Origin: a virus
Strand: one strand, 5' to 3'
IMG/VR virus record: IMGVR_UViG_3300017963_000308
Location: 1-58,421 of that record
Length of the DNA: 58,421 nucleotides
Shown one piece after another: positions 22,787 to 31,827 of this stretch. The position numbers and the translations under genes were made by a program. Below the pieces are notes generated by a model, which searched no databases, was not told the origin of the DNA, and saw only the letters and a program-made list of their open reading frames with translations. Numbering within the stretch: position 1 is the stretch's first letter; every line of letters begins with the position of its first letter.

Positions 22787-23911
22787 ATGATCAAGTCGCG
22801 GCAAGTTCCGCTATTTAAGCCATATGTCAATCAAAAGGCGATAGCCAATGCTATAAAAGTGCTTCAATCGGGCTGGATTGGGGAAGGGCCAGTTTCAGAA
22901 GAGTTTGAAAGGAAAGTTGGAGATGTGTTAGGGGTCAGTTACCCGGTTTTAACAAACTCCGGTACCGCGGCCTTGCATTTGGCATTAATCTTGGCTGGAG
23001 TACATCCCGGCGATGAAGTGATTACTACGGCGATGACATGTACCGCAACCAATCACCCCATTTTGATGTGTGGGGCTACTCCGATTTTCGCAGATATCGA
23101 TTATCAAACCGGCAATGTGGATCCGGCTGATATCGAGAGGCGAATAACTGAGCAAACCAAAGCTATTCTGGTTACCCATTGGGGCGGATATCCCTGTGAT
23201 ATGGAATCCATAAATCAAATTGGACCTAAACTGGACAAACATATTGCGATTATCCAGGATGGGGCGCATGCTCAGGGAGCTTATCTTAATGGCTATCCTA
23301 TAGCTAGATGGTCTGATTTTTTTATGACCAGTTTTCAGGCCATTAAAACTGTCACTATGGTTGACGGCGGTTTGCTTGGTTGCAGGTTTCCGGGTGATGC
23401 GGAAGAGGCCAAGCGGTTGCGTTGGTTTGCCATTGATCGCCAGCATCGGGAGCTTGCCCCAGATGGATACTACAATCATCGTGATATAGACAGGGTTGGA
23501 TACAAATACCAACCTAACGATGTGGCGGCCGCGATTGGTTTGGGGAACTTGGAAGATTTTGTAGAACTTGTAAAACAACGCCAACGAATCGCCAAGATGT
23601 ATGAAAACAAGTTAAGAGGCGTGTCGGGGGTAACCCCGTTTAAGAATGATCCCGGTTACGATAGTGCATATTGGTTGTTTTCCATCCACGTAGAAAACAG
23701 AGATGATTTTATTGCCGCCATGAAAGATCGTGGGGTAGGGGCGGGGGTTGTCCATCGTCGCAATGATGTCTATGGGGTTTTTGGTGGTCGCCGTAGTGAC
23801 TTGCCGAATTTAGACCGTTATGAAAAAACTTATGTTAGTATCCCTATCCATAATATGATGACCTATGAAGATGCCGGATACGTTATCGAGTGCATCAAAA
23901 GAGGTTGGTAA
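22787..23911 (+). CDS. DegT/DnrJ/EryC1/StrS aminotransferase
   Basis: 374 residues, full family length. PLP site: TNSGTAALHLAL (57-68), Asp in IIQDGAHAQGA (D158) and the Schiff-base Lys in SFQAIKTVTMVDGG (K187). These enzymes transfer an amino group from glutamate to a keto-sugar nucleotide, giving amino sugars such as perosamine or 3-amino deoxysugars. No dehydratase is encoded nearby, so the keto-sugar must come from the host. Confidence 0.92.
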   Translation: MIKSRQVPLFKPYVNQKAIANAIKVLQSGWIGEGPVSEEFERKVGDVLGVSYPVLTNSGTAALHLALILAGVHPGDEVITTAMTCTATNHPILMCGATPIFADIDYQTGNVDPADIERRITEQTKAILVTHWGGYPCDMESINQIGPKLDKHIAIIQDGAHAQGAYLNGYPIARWSDFFMTSFQAIKTVTMVDGGLLGCRFPGDAEEAKRLRWFAIDRQHRELAPDGYYNHRDIDRVGYKYQPNDVAAAIGLGNLEDFVELVKQRQRIAKMYENKLRGVSGVTPFKNDPGYDSAYWLFSIHVENRDDFIAAMKDRGVGAGVVHRRNDVYGVFGGRRSDLPNLDRYEKTYVSIPIHNMMTYEDAGYVIECIKRGW

Positions 23912-24678
23912 TGAGTCAAAACTTAGTTAACCATTATCTTAACTTGGTTATGGCTTGTTTGTGTGATTACGTCTATCCCGATCCAGATGAGATGCAAATT
24001 AGAACAGAACAGGATAAATGGTTTGGGAGATATCACCCTCGCAAAGCGCATGCCATGACTGGCATGGCAAGGTTGCATAACGTAGTAAAACTATCCCAAC
24101 GAATTTTTGATGCCGATGTTCCCGGTGATTTTATGGAGTGTGGAGTTTGGCGGGGCGGAGCATCTATACTTATGAAAGCCTGTTTGGTGGCCGCCGATTG
24201 CAGGAATAGAAACTTGTGGGTAGCTGATTCTTTTGATGGTTTGCCGGAGCCGAATTTGGAAAAGTGGCCTAAAGATCGCTTCAAAATCAAAATCTGGGAA
24301 GACCCTAAGCTTTCTGTTTCTTTATCAGAGGTACAAGAAAATTTCAAGAAATATGGGCTATTAGATTCGTCGGTTAAATTTCTTGAGGGTTGGTTTGAAG
24401 ATACTATCCCCTCGGCTCCGGTAGAGCAGCTTGCCTTGTTACGGCTAGATGGGGATATGTACGGCTCTACCTGGGTTTGTTTAGAGCATTTATATCCCAA
24501 ATTGGCCGTGGGGGGGTATATCATAATTGATGATTATTATGCTTTACGACAAGCAACACAGGCAACCGATGATTATCGCAAAAAGCATAAAATCGAAACA
24601 GGGTTAACGTCCTGTGAAGAAAATGCCCCAGATGGAAAAGGTTGGGGTGTTTTTTGGAGAAAAGAAGATGACGTTTAA
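23911..24678 (+). CDS. TylF/MycF-family sugar O-methyltransferase
   Basis: 255 residues. FMECGVWRGGASILM is the SAM-binding motif I of TylF-type enzymes, followed by WVADSFDGLP, RLDGDMYGST and GGYIIIDDYY carrying the metal-binding acids. Macrocin/mycinamicin O-methyltransferases methylate deoxysugars, which fits the neighbouring DegT enzyme. GAGG six bases before ATG. Confidence 0.88.
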   Translation: MSQNLVNHYLNLVMACLCDYVYPDPDEMQIRTEQDKWFGRYHPRKAHAMTGMARLHNVVKLSQRIFDADVPGDFMECGVWRGGASILMKACLVAADCRNRNLWVADSFDGLPEPNLEKWPKDRFKIKIWEDPKLSVSLSEVQENFKKYGLLDSSVKFLEGWFEDTIPSAPVEQLALLRLDGDMYGSTWVCLEHLYPKLAVGGYIIIDDYYALRQATQATDDYRKKHKIETGLTSCEENAPDGKGWGVFWRKEDDV

Positions 24679-24925
24679 AACAAGCAAGTTAATTAACGAA
24701 TCCGTATCCTCTGATCACGCAGGGATGCCATTGTGTCCAGGACAAGGTTTGGAGCATGATTGGGTTGATATGGAGATAACCAATTCCACAGATGCCCCCT
24801 TTGGATCCGGATATAAATTTCGCACATGGACAAGAGAAGTTTGTCGGAATTGTAAAGCCATCAGGCGACAGGTTTGGGATAATGATGGTTATGGGGGTCA
24901 GGGTATCCCCACGGTGCAATTGTGA
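24668..24925 (+). CDS. Small hypothetical protein (85 aa)
   Basis: Unrecognised. It has Cys in PLCPGQG and a CRNC pair (about residues 60-63) and may bind one metal. ATG 24668 follows GGAGAAAAGAAG. Confidence 0.6.
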   Translation: MTFKTSKLINESVSSDHAGMPLCPGQGLEHDWVDMEITNSTDAPFGSGYKFRTWTREVCRNCKAIRRQVWDNDGYGGQGIPTVQL

Positions 24926-25866
24926 GAAACAAGTTTTTCCCGTTTGCCTATGATACAGTTGTGGCGGTAGTTTCCGATTTGCACGCCGGGGGAACAACTG
25001 CTCTATGCCCGCCCGCGGTAACGATGAATGAGGGCGGTACTTATCGACAAAGCAAGTTGCAAGGTTGGCTATGGGTTAATTATCTTGCTTACTGGGACAT
25101 GATAGACGAATTGTTAGCTGCTCCAGAAACGCAACCGCGATTTATTATGGTGCTGTTGGGTGATCTGATTGAAGGGTTGCATCACAAGCGGACTCAGCTA
25201 TGGACTACTAATCTTAACACTCAGGGAAAAGCGGCGGAAGAGGCGTTGCAAGAAGGATACAAGAGGAATCCAGATCACATGTTTTTCGTGAGAGGGACGG
25301 CGACTCACGTGGGGGATGAAGGATTAATGGAAGAGGCTATCGCCCAAAATTTCGGGGCCGTGGGGCCAAGGGAAGGAGTGTATTCGTGGTACCACTTGCA
25401 GTTAGATATTAACAGCATAATATCTGATTATTTGCATCACGGGAGTGGATCTGGGAGAGAATGGACCAAAGCGAATCCGGTTAACAACCAAGCTGCGGAT
25501 CTGGGGTTGAATTACTTCGAGAGGGGAGAAAAGCCGCCAGATGTCGCTTTTCGCGCTCATGTGCATCAAAAAGGCGATAGCTACGATAACTTCAAAATAC
25601 GCGTTATATCATTACCATCTTGGCAATTAAGTACGGAATTCGGCCACAAGATAGGCCGGGGTAAGCAGTTGCCAATTGGCAGCGTTGCGTTATTAATAGG
25701 CGATAGCATCTATGACGTAGAATCGTATTACAGATGGTCGCCGGGAGTCGAACCTTGGAAGATAGAGTCGAAAGATACGAGCGGCAACATGGGATTGATG
25801 GTCAAGAAATTCTCCGGCTTCTGGAAGAAGCAAAGAGAGAATCCCCCGAATCGCCAGGGGGAATGA
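24922..25866 (+). CDS. Metallophosphoesterase-like protein (314 aa)
   Basis: Calcineurin-like pattern: VVSDLHAGG (D, H), VLLGDLIEG (GDxxEG), FVRGTATHVGDEG in the place of GNHD/E, DYLHHGSGS, and RAHVHQKGD in place of GHxH. Most metal ligands are kept, although the GNH motif is altered. Substrate unknown; phage relatives may act on DNA or on sugar/nucleotide phosphates. GTG start overlaps the preceding stop (GTGA). Confidence 0.75.
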   Translation: MRNKFFPFAYDTVVAVVSDLHAGGTTALCPPAVTMNEGGTYRQSKLQGWLWVNYLAYWDMIDELLAAPETQPRFIMVLLGDLIEGLHHKRTQLWTTNLNTQGKAAEEALQEGYKRNPDHMFFVRGTATHVGDEGLMEEAIAQNFGAVGPREGVYSWYHLQLDINSIISDYLHHGSGSGREWTKANPVNNQAADLGLNYFERGEKPPDVAFRAHVHQKGDSYDNFKIRVISLPSWQLSTEFGHKIGRGKQLPIGSVALLIGDSIYDVESYYRWSPGVEPWKIESKDTSGNMGLMVKKFSGFWKKQRENPPNRQGE

Positions 25867-26102
25867 CTACTAGCCAAATGCTCAGGGCATTGGGTTGGAA
25901 AAGAAATAGTCACAGGTTTGGAAAATTACGCGAATGGATCAGGGAATTAATAGATGACGGATTAATTGAGCCATGTTCGGTAAGAATAACAACGGTAGGG
26001 GGGGATGAAATGACTACAAGGGGATATCGGCCAACGGGAAAGGGGTTGAATCTTTTAGATGATATCGAAATTGGAGAGGACGGCCAGGGCGATAGTCGGT
26101 GA
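25863..26102 (+). CDS. Small winged-helix-like protein (79 aa)
   Basis: Residues about 1-60 (SQMLRALGWKR, FGKLREWIRELIDDGLIEP, then a wing with two strands) resemble a winged helix. ATG 25863 with GGGGGA upstream and an ATGA overlap is preferred to the open frame extending back to 25734, which would overlap the phosphoesterase by 130 bases. Confidence 0.55.
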   Translation: MTTSQMLRALGWKRNSHRFGKLREWIRELIDDGLIEPCSVRITTVGGDEMTTRGYRPTGKGLNLLDDIEIGEDGQGDSR

Positions 26103-26244
26103 ACATACTGGTCGCGATACGTCTGCTTGGTCGGTTGCCCGCACAACCGGCCAACCTAAAAAGACTACCCGAATCGAATGCGGCGAGTGGATTTTATATG
26201 TTAACCTAGAAAACGAAAGTATCTATATCGCGAAAAGCCCATGA
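26059..26244 (+). CDS. Small hypothetical protein (61 aa)
   Basis: Unrecognised basic protein overlapping the previous gene by 44 bases. Composition is protein-like and it fills the gap before a methyltransferase, but the start is weakly supported. Confidence 0.45.
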   Translation: MISKLERTARAIVGEHTGRDTSAWSVARTTGQPKKTTRIECGEWILYVNLENESIYIAKSP

Positions 26245-26777
26245 AAGAACTTGTACATCGATCAAGATCGCAGGCAATGAGAAAAAGAAAAGATTTTATT
26301 GATCTGCCAGAAGCCTATGAAAAATACTACAAATTTCTATACTTTTTGGTTAAGAATTTCAACCCTATTCATATATTAGAGTTGGGTGTATATAAGGGTA
26401 TTTCATTGCATCATATGTGTTTGGCGGCGCATCCCGCCACTAAAATTGTGGGGGTAGATATCGATTTAACGCAAATTCACCCCAGAGCGAATCTTGGTGA
26501 TGTCAGACTGGTTAATTCCGATAGCATTAAATATCTGGCAACACTCCCAACCGGAAGTATGGATGCGGCCATAGTGCATCTTGACACAGTACATGAGTTT
26601 GAGCACGTGCGAGTTGAACTTGCGGAAGTAGAAAGGGTATGTTGTTCACCGTCAATAGTTTGTATTGATGATATCGATATATCGTCAGATATGTCTCGAT
26701 GGTGGGGTAGCCTGCAAAGAAAAAAAGTTTATATGCCCGAATTGCATGTAACGGGTTACGGGTGCGTGCTCATATGA
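26241..26777 (+). CDS. Class I SAM methyltransferase (178 aa)
   Basis: HILELGVYKGISLHHM is motif I; VGVDIDLTQI is the acidic end of the second strand; IVCIDDIDI carries possible metal ligands as in Methyltransf_24-type enzymes. Probably modifies a sugar or amino sugar of the glycan. Confidence 0.7.
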   Translation: MKELVHRSRSQAMRKRKDFIDLPEAYEKYYKFLYFLVKNFNPIHILELGVYKGISLHHMCLAAHPATKIVGVDIDLTQIHPRANLGDVRLVNSDSIKYLATLPTGSMDAAIVHLDTVHEFEHVRVELAEVERVCCSPSIVCIDDIDISSDMSRWWGSLQRKKVYMPELHVTGYGCVLI

Positions 26778-27313
26778 TGGATTTGGAATATTGGAGAGGT
26801 CATATAAATGGAGTAATTCTTACCCAGTACAGGCAGTACATTCAGGGACGTGTATCCGATTGGGGTTGTGGGGCCGGTTATATAACCAGAATTATAGCCG
26901 AATCTCCAAAGGTGGATAGTGTTTTGGGAATAGATATAGATGATAGCAAATTCCCCGAAAAAACAAGCAAGATGTCTTTTTCAAAAGAAGATATTTGCCA
27001 TCTAAATTATGTTAAGGCTTTTGATACAATTGTTTCCTTCCACACGTTGGAACACGTTATCGCCCCCCTGTCTGCTATTCGCAATATGTTTAGGGCTATG
27101 GATACGGGTTTTGTGATAATTAGCGTTCCTTATGGCCGGGCCTATTTTAACCCCGACCATCGCCACTTTTTTACCGTACAAGACATTGTTTCTTTGTTAA
27201 CCAAGGTAGGGTTTATAGAGATAGAATGCTACCATGATCGAAGGGTAGATGTCCATGGCGATCAGCATGATTGCGTAACCGGATTATTCCTAAAACGAAA
27301 GGCGTCGGAATGA
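26774..27313 (+). CDS. Methyltransferase type 11 (179 aa)
   Basis: VSDWGCGAGYITRII (motif I), VLGIDIDD (second strand acid), FDTIVSFHTLEHVI and HFFTVQDIVSLLTKVGF follow the type-11/Methyltransf_23 SAM fold found in polysaccharide gene clusters. ATG 26774 overlaps the preceding TGA; ATG 26777 is also possible. Confidence 0.8.
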   Translation: MMDLEYWRGHINGVILTQYRQYIQGRVSDWGCGAGYITRIIAESPKVDSVLGIDIDDSKFPEKTSKMSFSKEDICHLNYVKAFDTIVSFHTLEHVIAPLSAIRNMFRAMDTGFVIISVPYGRAYFNPDHRHFFTVQDIVSLLTKVGFIEIECYHDRRVDVHGDQHDCVTGLFLKRKASE

Positions 27314-27933
27314 CTTGTATACTTGTCCTTGGTCACCCCAGAAGCGGAGCATCGTTAGTTGCTTCTTTGCTTCATAATCTTGGAGTCTACATGAATCCCA
27401 CGGCGGGGGATGAAATAGGAAATTCTTTTGAAGACAAGGAATTTAGCGATCTCCATAAAGAAATGTTGGGGGGATCTTGGCTTTATCCTACTCCATATGA
27501 TTTTTCCGAATATCATGATCGCTATGAAGTATTAATCAAAGGGCGGGCTAAACGTGATTCATGGGGTTACAAAAATATCGGAACTTCATTTGTTTTTCAG
27601 GATATTATACCTCTAATCAGGAAGTATGATGGTGATATACGGATAATAGTTGTGAGGCGGGCGGCGGAAGAATCTGTTGCCAGTTTAACAAGAAGACTAA
27701 GGCTATTGCCGTTTGAGTCAACGGAAACGGTAACCAAGTACATAGCTGCGGTTGACCGGGCCGCCAATAAATTCAATGGTCCTATCCTTACCGTGTCTTA
27801 CAGGCAGATATTGAAAACTCCGCCGCACCACATTATGCGATTGGCCGAATTTGCTGGAGTTTCCAATGATCCCGGTGTATGCGATATAGTTAAGCCAGCG
27901 TTGTGTCATTTTAAGTGGGAGTATTTGCAATGA
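27310..27933 (+). CDS. Sulfotransferase-like P-loop protein (207 aa)
   Basis: VLGHPRSGASLVASLLHNLG (about residues 6-25) is a PAPS-binding-type P-loop as in the Sulfotransfer_3 group; IIVVRRAAEESVASL takes the place of the 3'-phosphate motif. Phage and bacterial relatives occur in glycan loci. ATGA overlap with the methyltransferase. Confidence 0.7.
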   Translation: MTCILVLGHPRSGASLVASLLHNLGVYMNPTAGDEIGNSFEDKEFSDLHKEMLGGSWLYPTPYDFSEYHDRYEVLIKGRAKRDSWGYKNIGTSFVFQDIIPLIRKYDGDIRIIVVRRAAEESVASLTRRLRLLPFESTETVTKYIAAVDRAANKFNGPILTVSYRQILKTPPHHIMRLAEFAGVSNDPGVCDIVKPALCHFKWEYLQ

Positions 27934-28127
27934 CCGCGATTGAAGCGATGAATCTTACCAAGGAATTATCGATAAAACAGCAAAAGTTAAAATACTTGTA
28001 TTGGATTAATGGTGATTTTAAGATATTTTCAGTTTTCCGGGAAAATTGGTTGTTTTTGGCTTATCCAAATGGTGTATCGACAATAAGCAAAAAGGGGAAA
28101 GAAATTTTGGCAGGAGAATTGAGCTAG
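27930..28127 (+). CDS. Small hypothetical protein (65 aa)
   Basis: Unrecognised, basic, aromatic-rich. ATGA overlap at the start and TAGTG overlap at the end make it part of the same translational unit as its neighbours. Confidence 0.55.
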   Translation: MTAIEAMNLTKELSIKQQKLKYLYWINGDFKIFSVFRENWLFLAYPNGVSTISKKGKEILAGELS

Positions 28128-29119
28128 TGAAAATATTACTTGTTAGTACGGCCGCGATAAGAACACCCCCAGAAGGTTACGGGGGGATGGAAAGGGAAGT
28201 TGATTGGCTCAGGCGTGGGATCTTGGAAATGCAAGAGGGGCTAACGTCAGACTGGTCGATTCAGGTTGATTTGGTTGCCGCCCCTGGATCCCCAGAAGCA
28301 AAATTTACTGCTGATGACGAAGCGGCATTCCCCAAGTTGGTAGAAGACTCGATTGACGATTATGACATCGTTATCGACTTCTCTCATGATAAGCAGATTG
28401 GCCGCCGTTGGCCCGAGTTGCCTCAGATCAATGTTTATCAGGTTATGACGGTTGGCTGGCCGGTTAACCCTGTTTACATCTCTAAGGCTCAAAGAGACTA
28501 TATCGGAATCGATGGACCTGTGATATACTACGGCATAGATCGCGATGCCTATCCGCCGAATTTGAGCGATGTTAGAAAAAATTACATGCTTTACATAGGC
28601 AGCTTAATTCAAGAAAAGCGTGTTCACTGGGTAGCGGAAGCTGCTCAGATTCTACGGCAAGGGGGTGATAATGTTCGGGTCATTATCGCCGGTCCACGTT
28701 GGCAGGCGGAATATTGGCCCACATTAGACGTATTGGCAGGGTTGGATTTCGTTACGATGATTAACGAAGTCGCCGGAGAGCAAAAGCTAAAAGTAATTCA
28801 AAATGCGGGCGCGTTGGTACATCCCGTGGGCGGAGCCGGATGGATTGAAGCAGGTGCGATTATTGCCCTGGAAGCATTAACATGCGGTATCCCGGTTATC
28901 GCTACTCCCAACGGGTGTTTACCGGAGTATATCAGGCCAAATATCAATGGGTTTTTGGTTGATTCGCCCCAAGCGATTGCTATGGCATACAAACAAATAA
29001 ATGGGATTAGACCGCGTGATTGTCACGCGTCTACGGCCAACTACGATTATCGTAGGATGGCAGAAGAATATCTTGAATTGGCCGGACAGGTGATGACCGG
29101 CAAGAGATGGGGAGAATAG
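28127..29119 (+). CDS. Glycosyltransferase family 4 (330 aa), GTG start
   Basis: GT-B fold: N-terminal VKILLVSTAAIRTPPEGYGGMEREV, middle MLYIGSLIQEKRVHWVAEAAQIL, C-terminal GAGWIEAGAIIALEALTCGIPVIA carrying the donor-binding E-x7-E pattern. GTG 28127 chosen because AGGAG lies ten bases upstream; an ATG at 28046 would overlap the previous gene. Confidence 0.85.
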   Translation: MKILLVSTAAIRTPPEGYGGMEREVDWLRRGILEMQEGLTSDWSIQVDLVAAPGSPEAKFTADDEAAFPKLVEDSIDDYDIVIDFSHDKQIGRRWPELPQINVYQVMTVGWPVNPVYISKAQRDYIGIDGPVIYYGIDRDAYPPNLSDVRKNYMLYIGSLIQEKRVHWVAEAAQILRQGGDNVRVIIAGPRWQAEYWPTLDVLAGLDFVTMINEVAGEQKLKVIQNAGALVHPVGGAGWIEAGAIIALEALTCGIPVIATPNGCLPEYIRPNINGFLVDSPQAIAMAYKQINGIRPRDCHASTANYDYRRMAEEYLELAGQVMTGKRWGE

Positions 29120-29128
29120 GAGTAAACA

Positions 29129-29584
29129 ATGAAACTCAAGATCTTTCTTATGTTAGGGTTACTTATATTGGCGTTTGGTTTAATGACCGGAGTCGCTTTT
29201 GCTCAGGATGTACCCCCGGAAGCCCCGCCTACGGCGGTTGAGGGAGTCCAGTGGTTGGCGATATTCCTTACTGCGGTAGTGGGACTTTTCGCCAACCGGG
29301 TTGTGGAGTTTATTTCCGGGTTGGGTTTTCTGAGTGGGGATGATAAAGAAAAGCTTCGCCAACCGGTACTTGATCTTATCGCCGCGGCGGGAGCAATTGG
29401 TTTGGGTTATGTGGTTGCTTTCCTTACCCCGGTCGCGGAGATGTTTGATGAACGTGGCTTGTGGGCTATCGTGATCGCCGCATGGCCGGTTGTATATGCA
29501 TGGTATCTAGCTCAGAAAGCTACGGGGCCGAAACGAGTTGTGGAAACAATTCTCGAACTTTTGCCAGAAACGGCGGATAAGTAA
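29129..29584 (+). CDS. Secreted or membrane protein with signal peptide; holin-like possibility (151 aa)
   Basis: Cleavable-type signal peptide ending GVAFAQD (about residues 1-26), then hydrophobic helices (about 41-62, 84-102, 109-127) and a basic C-terminus. The topology resembles some holins with signal-arrest-like N-termini but no lysis gene is adjacent. AGGAG before ATG. Sits inside the glycan block, so a glycan export or anchoring role is equally possible. Confidence 0.5.
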   Translation: MKLKIFLMLGLLILAFGLMTGVAFAQDVPPEAPPTAVEGVQWLAIFLTAVVGLFANRVVEFISGLGFLSGDDKEKLRQPVLDLIAAAGAIGLGYVVAFLTPVAEMFDERGLWAIVIAAWPVVYAWYLAQKATGPKRVVETILELLPETADK

Positions 29585-30267
29585 TGATTGGCCTAGTTGT
29601 TCCAAGTTACAATGATAGGCGATTTTTGGAACAACTTTTCACGGGCCTAGTAACCACTTGGGCGGGGTATTCGTACTCCGCCCTTGTGGTTGACGATCTA
29701 TCTACGGACGGCACCAGAGAATGGCTTATCGATTCTGGTATAGACACGTTGGCCCTGGAAAGTAAAGGATATTTTACCGGTGCATGTAATGCCGGGATCG
29801 ACTATTGGATGAAAAATAGTCAAAATCTCGAATTAATTCTTTTGCTTAATTCGGATACTATTCCGATTCACAGGTGGGCAATCGAATTAATTTCTACCGT
29901 TAAAAAGATGGATGCCGGTATAACGGGATGCACTTTGCTTAACCCAGATGGCACGCTGCAGCATGCCGGGGGATATGATGCCGGTTATCACTTTGACATT
30001 AATAAGCCATGGATGCGATTTCATCAAGATCGCTATGTGCCATGGGTAACCGGGGCGGCAATGGCGATCAGGCCGGATGTTATACGAAAGATTGGCCTAC
30101 TGCCATCCAAGCGGGGGGAACAATATGATGCGTCTGATAGAAATTATTGCGCCAAAGTTTGGTTGGGTGGATTCCAGATCGCGGTAAGCGCGCTCAGTAA
30201 TTTTTATCATCATACTCATGAGGCCAGGGCGATCAGGTTGCCTAGAGGGGATTACGTGTTACGGTGA
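29584..30267 (+). CDS. Glycosyltransferase family 2 (227 aa)
   Basis: IGLVVPSYNDRRFLEQL and LVVDDLSTDGT at the N-terminus, LLNSDTIPIH as the DxD-type motif (SDT) and WVTGAAMAIRPDVIRKIGLL, as in rhamnosyl-type GT2 enzymes. TAATG overlap with the upstream gene, GTGA with the next. Confidence 0.88.
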   Translation: MIGLVVPSYNDRRFLEQLFTGLVTTWAGYSYSALVVDDLSTDGTREWLIDSGIDTLALESKGYFTGACNAGIDYWMKNSQNLELILLLNSDTIPIHRWAIELISTVKKMDAGITGCTLLNPDGTLQHAGGYDAGYHFDINKPWMRFHQDRYVPWVTGAAMAIRPDVIRKIGLLPSKRGEQYDASDRNYCAKVWLGGFQIAVSALSNFYHHTHEARAIRLPRGDYVLR

Positions 30268-30806
30268 AATACTATGATTTGGGTGATGATTTACGAAAAC
30301 AATATCAAGATGCCCTGCAAAAGCATATAAAATCGGTCCAAGAGGCCGGGAAAGAATTAGGTGTTTCTCCCCATTTGTTAATGATACATGACCTGAGTAA
30401 GTGGTCAGAAGAGGAATTTGTTCCATATGCCTTGCACTTTTTCGGGGGTGGCGCGCCTAATTTGTTTGCTCCGGCATGGTTACATCACATTCACTACAAC
30501 CCCCATCACTGGCAACATTGGGTTTTCCCAGACAACTTTGAACTAAAGGGGGCAAATACTTTTCAGGGAACAGTTATGATGCCAGAAGAGTACGCTTTGG
30601 AAATGATTGCTGATTGGATTGGGGCAAGCAGGGTGTATAGCAATACCGATGATATGTCAAAGTGGCTTAGAAAAAGTGTTCCGAAGATCAAGTTGCACCC
30701 CGCAACACGTGAATATGTAACCAAAATTCTTAAAGACATAGGGTACAAGTCTTTATTCGAAGAAATTCAATTCTCGGATTTAAGGGAAGGTAATGGCGAT
30801 GACTAA
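30264..30806 (+). CDS. DUF5662-like protein (180 aa)
   Basis: HDLSKWSEEEFVPYALHFFGG and AWLHHIHYNPHHWQHWV match my memory of the phage/bacterial DUF5662 family, whose His/Asp pattern suggests an HD-type metal enzyme. Function unknown. GTG start overlapping the preceding stop. Confidence 0.7.
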   Translation: MKYYDLGDDLRKQYQDALQKHIKSVQEAGKELGVSPHLLMIHDLSKWSEEEFVPYALHFFGGGAPNLFAPAWLHHIHYNPHHWQHWVFPDNFELKGANTFQGTVMMPEEYALEMIADWIGASRVYSNTDDMSKWLRKSVPKIKLHPATREYVTKILKDIGYKSLFEEIQFSDLREGNGDD

Positions 30807-31827
30807 ATTGGCCTTAGTTCGCGATAAGCATCTTAACTTACATGATATCGGCAATTACTATGGGCTGACCAAACTGGGAGTAGACCTGCTTTTGTGTGGT
30901 ACGCGCAAAGCCCCATGGGATCAAATAATGGAAATGTACCCGTTAGCTACACCGGTTTGTTACTCTGAGTTGTATGAAGTATTTCACCATGATCCTGATG
31001 TCATCGATGTCCCTGATGCCTTTTATGATTTTAGCAGATATTTTGTTGATCGGTTTGAAAAAACCGTTGTGGTAACCTGGGAGAATCTACCGGGGAAAGT
31101 TAGTCTAAATCCTGTTGCACTTGAGACATTGCGTAAAGCGTGGAAGGTAACGGCTAGAAGTGGATTGGCCTTGTATACTGATATTCGTATGCATGAAATA
31201 GATTTCAATAAAATCTTTTATATTCCGGGGGCGGTTGATACGGACTTTTTTCAGCCCCCCCCAACTCCGCCAAAAAACAACGTTGTTTTATTTGTGGGTC
31301 GATTGACCCAAGAAAAAGGCATTTTAGATTTAATTTGGGCGGCCAGCGTAACCGATGATATACACGTTAATGTTATTGGTGAGGGGGATCCGATTTACGA
31401 ATCGTTGGCAAATCACTATGCGCCCGGAAAATTTAATTTTCTTGGTCATGTTGACCGAAAATATTTACCCCAATGGTACCAACAGGCCAGTGTATTTTGC
31501 TTACCAACTCTTCCTTTGCTTAATGATCATGATCCTTTTGGGCAATGGGTTGAACAGTTTGGGCAGGTTTATATAGAAGCCATGGCCTGCGGTTTGCCTA
31601 TTATTACGTATTCAAGTCCAGTTGTGCAAACCATTATTCCCCGAGACACTCCCATGATAGCTCCGCGTGATTGGGGGGGATTGGCTTATATGCTTGCTAC
31701 CTATTCAGATCCAAATAATATTACATATGATTGGAAAGCCAATTCTGAGGCAAGTCGCAAGCGTGCTCTTGAAAAATTTTCGCAAATAGAAGTTGCCAAG
31801 CGAATCAAGGATTGGTATGAATTATGA
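30793..31827 (+). CDS. Glycosyltransferase family 4 (344 aa)
   Basis: GT-B enzyme: NVVLFVGRLTQEKGILDLIWA, then EGDPIYESL, and FGQVYIEAMACGLPIITY containing the donor-site E-x7-type motif (Q-V-Y-I-E-A-M). Likely elongates the same surface glycan. ATG 30793 or 30799 both have AAGG nearby. Confidence 0.85.
   Translation: MAMTKLALVRDKHLNLHDIGNYYGLTKLGVDLLLCGTRKAPWDQIMEMYPLATPVCYSELYEVFHHDPDVIDVPDAFYDFSRYFVDRFEKTVVVTWENLPGKVSLNPVALETLRKAWKVTARSGLALYTDIRMHEIDFNKIFYIPGAVDTDFFQPPPTPPKNNVVLFVGRLTQEKGILDLIWAASVTDDIHVNVIGEGDPIYESLANHYAPGKFNFLGHVDRKYLPQWYQQASVFCLPTLPLLNDHDPFGQWVEQFGQVYIEAMACGLPIITYSSPVVQTIIPRDTPMIAPRDWGGLAYMLATYSDPNNITYDWKANSEASRKRALEKFSQIEVAKRIKDWYEL

Noticed and set aside
22985-23584. 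199-residue minus-strand frame
   Set aside because: Antisense to the DegT aminotransferase active-site region; no independent evidence.
29129-29584. Firm holin call
   Set aside because: Signal peptide and spans fit, but no endolysin is adjacent and the gene lies in the glycan block; kept only as a possibility.
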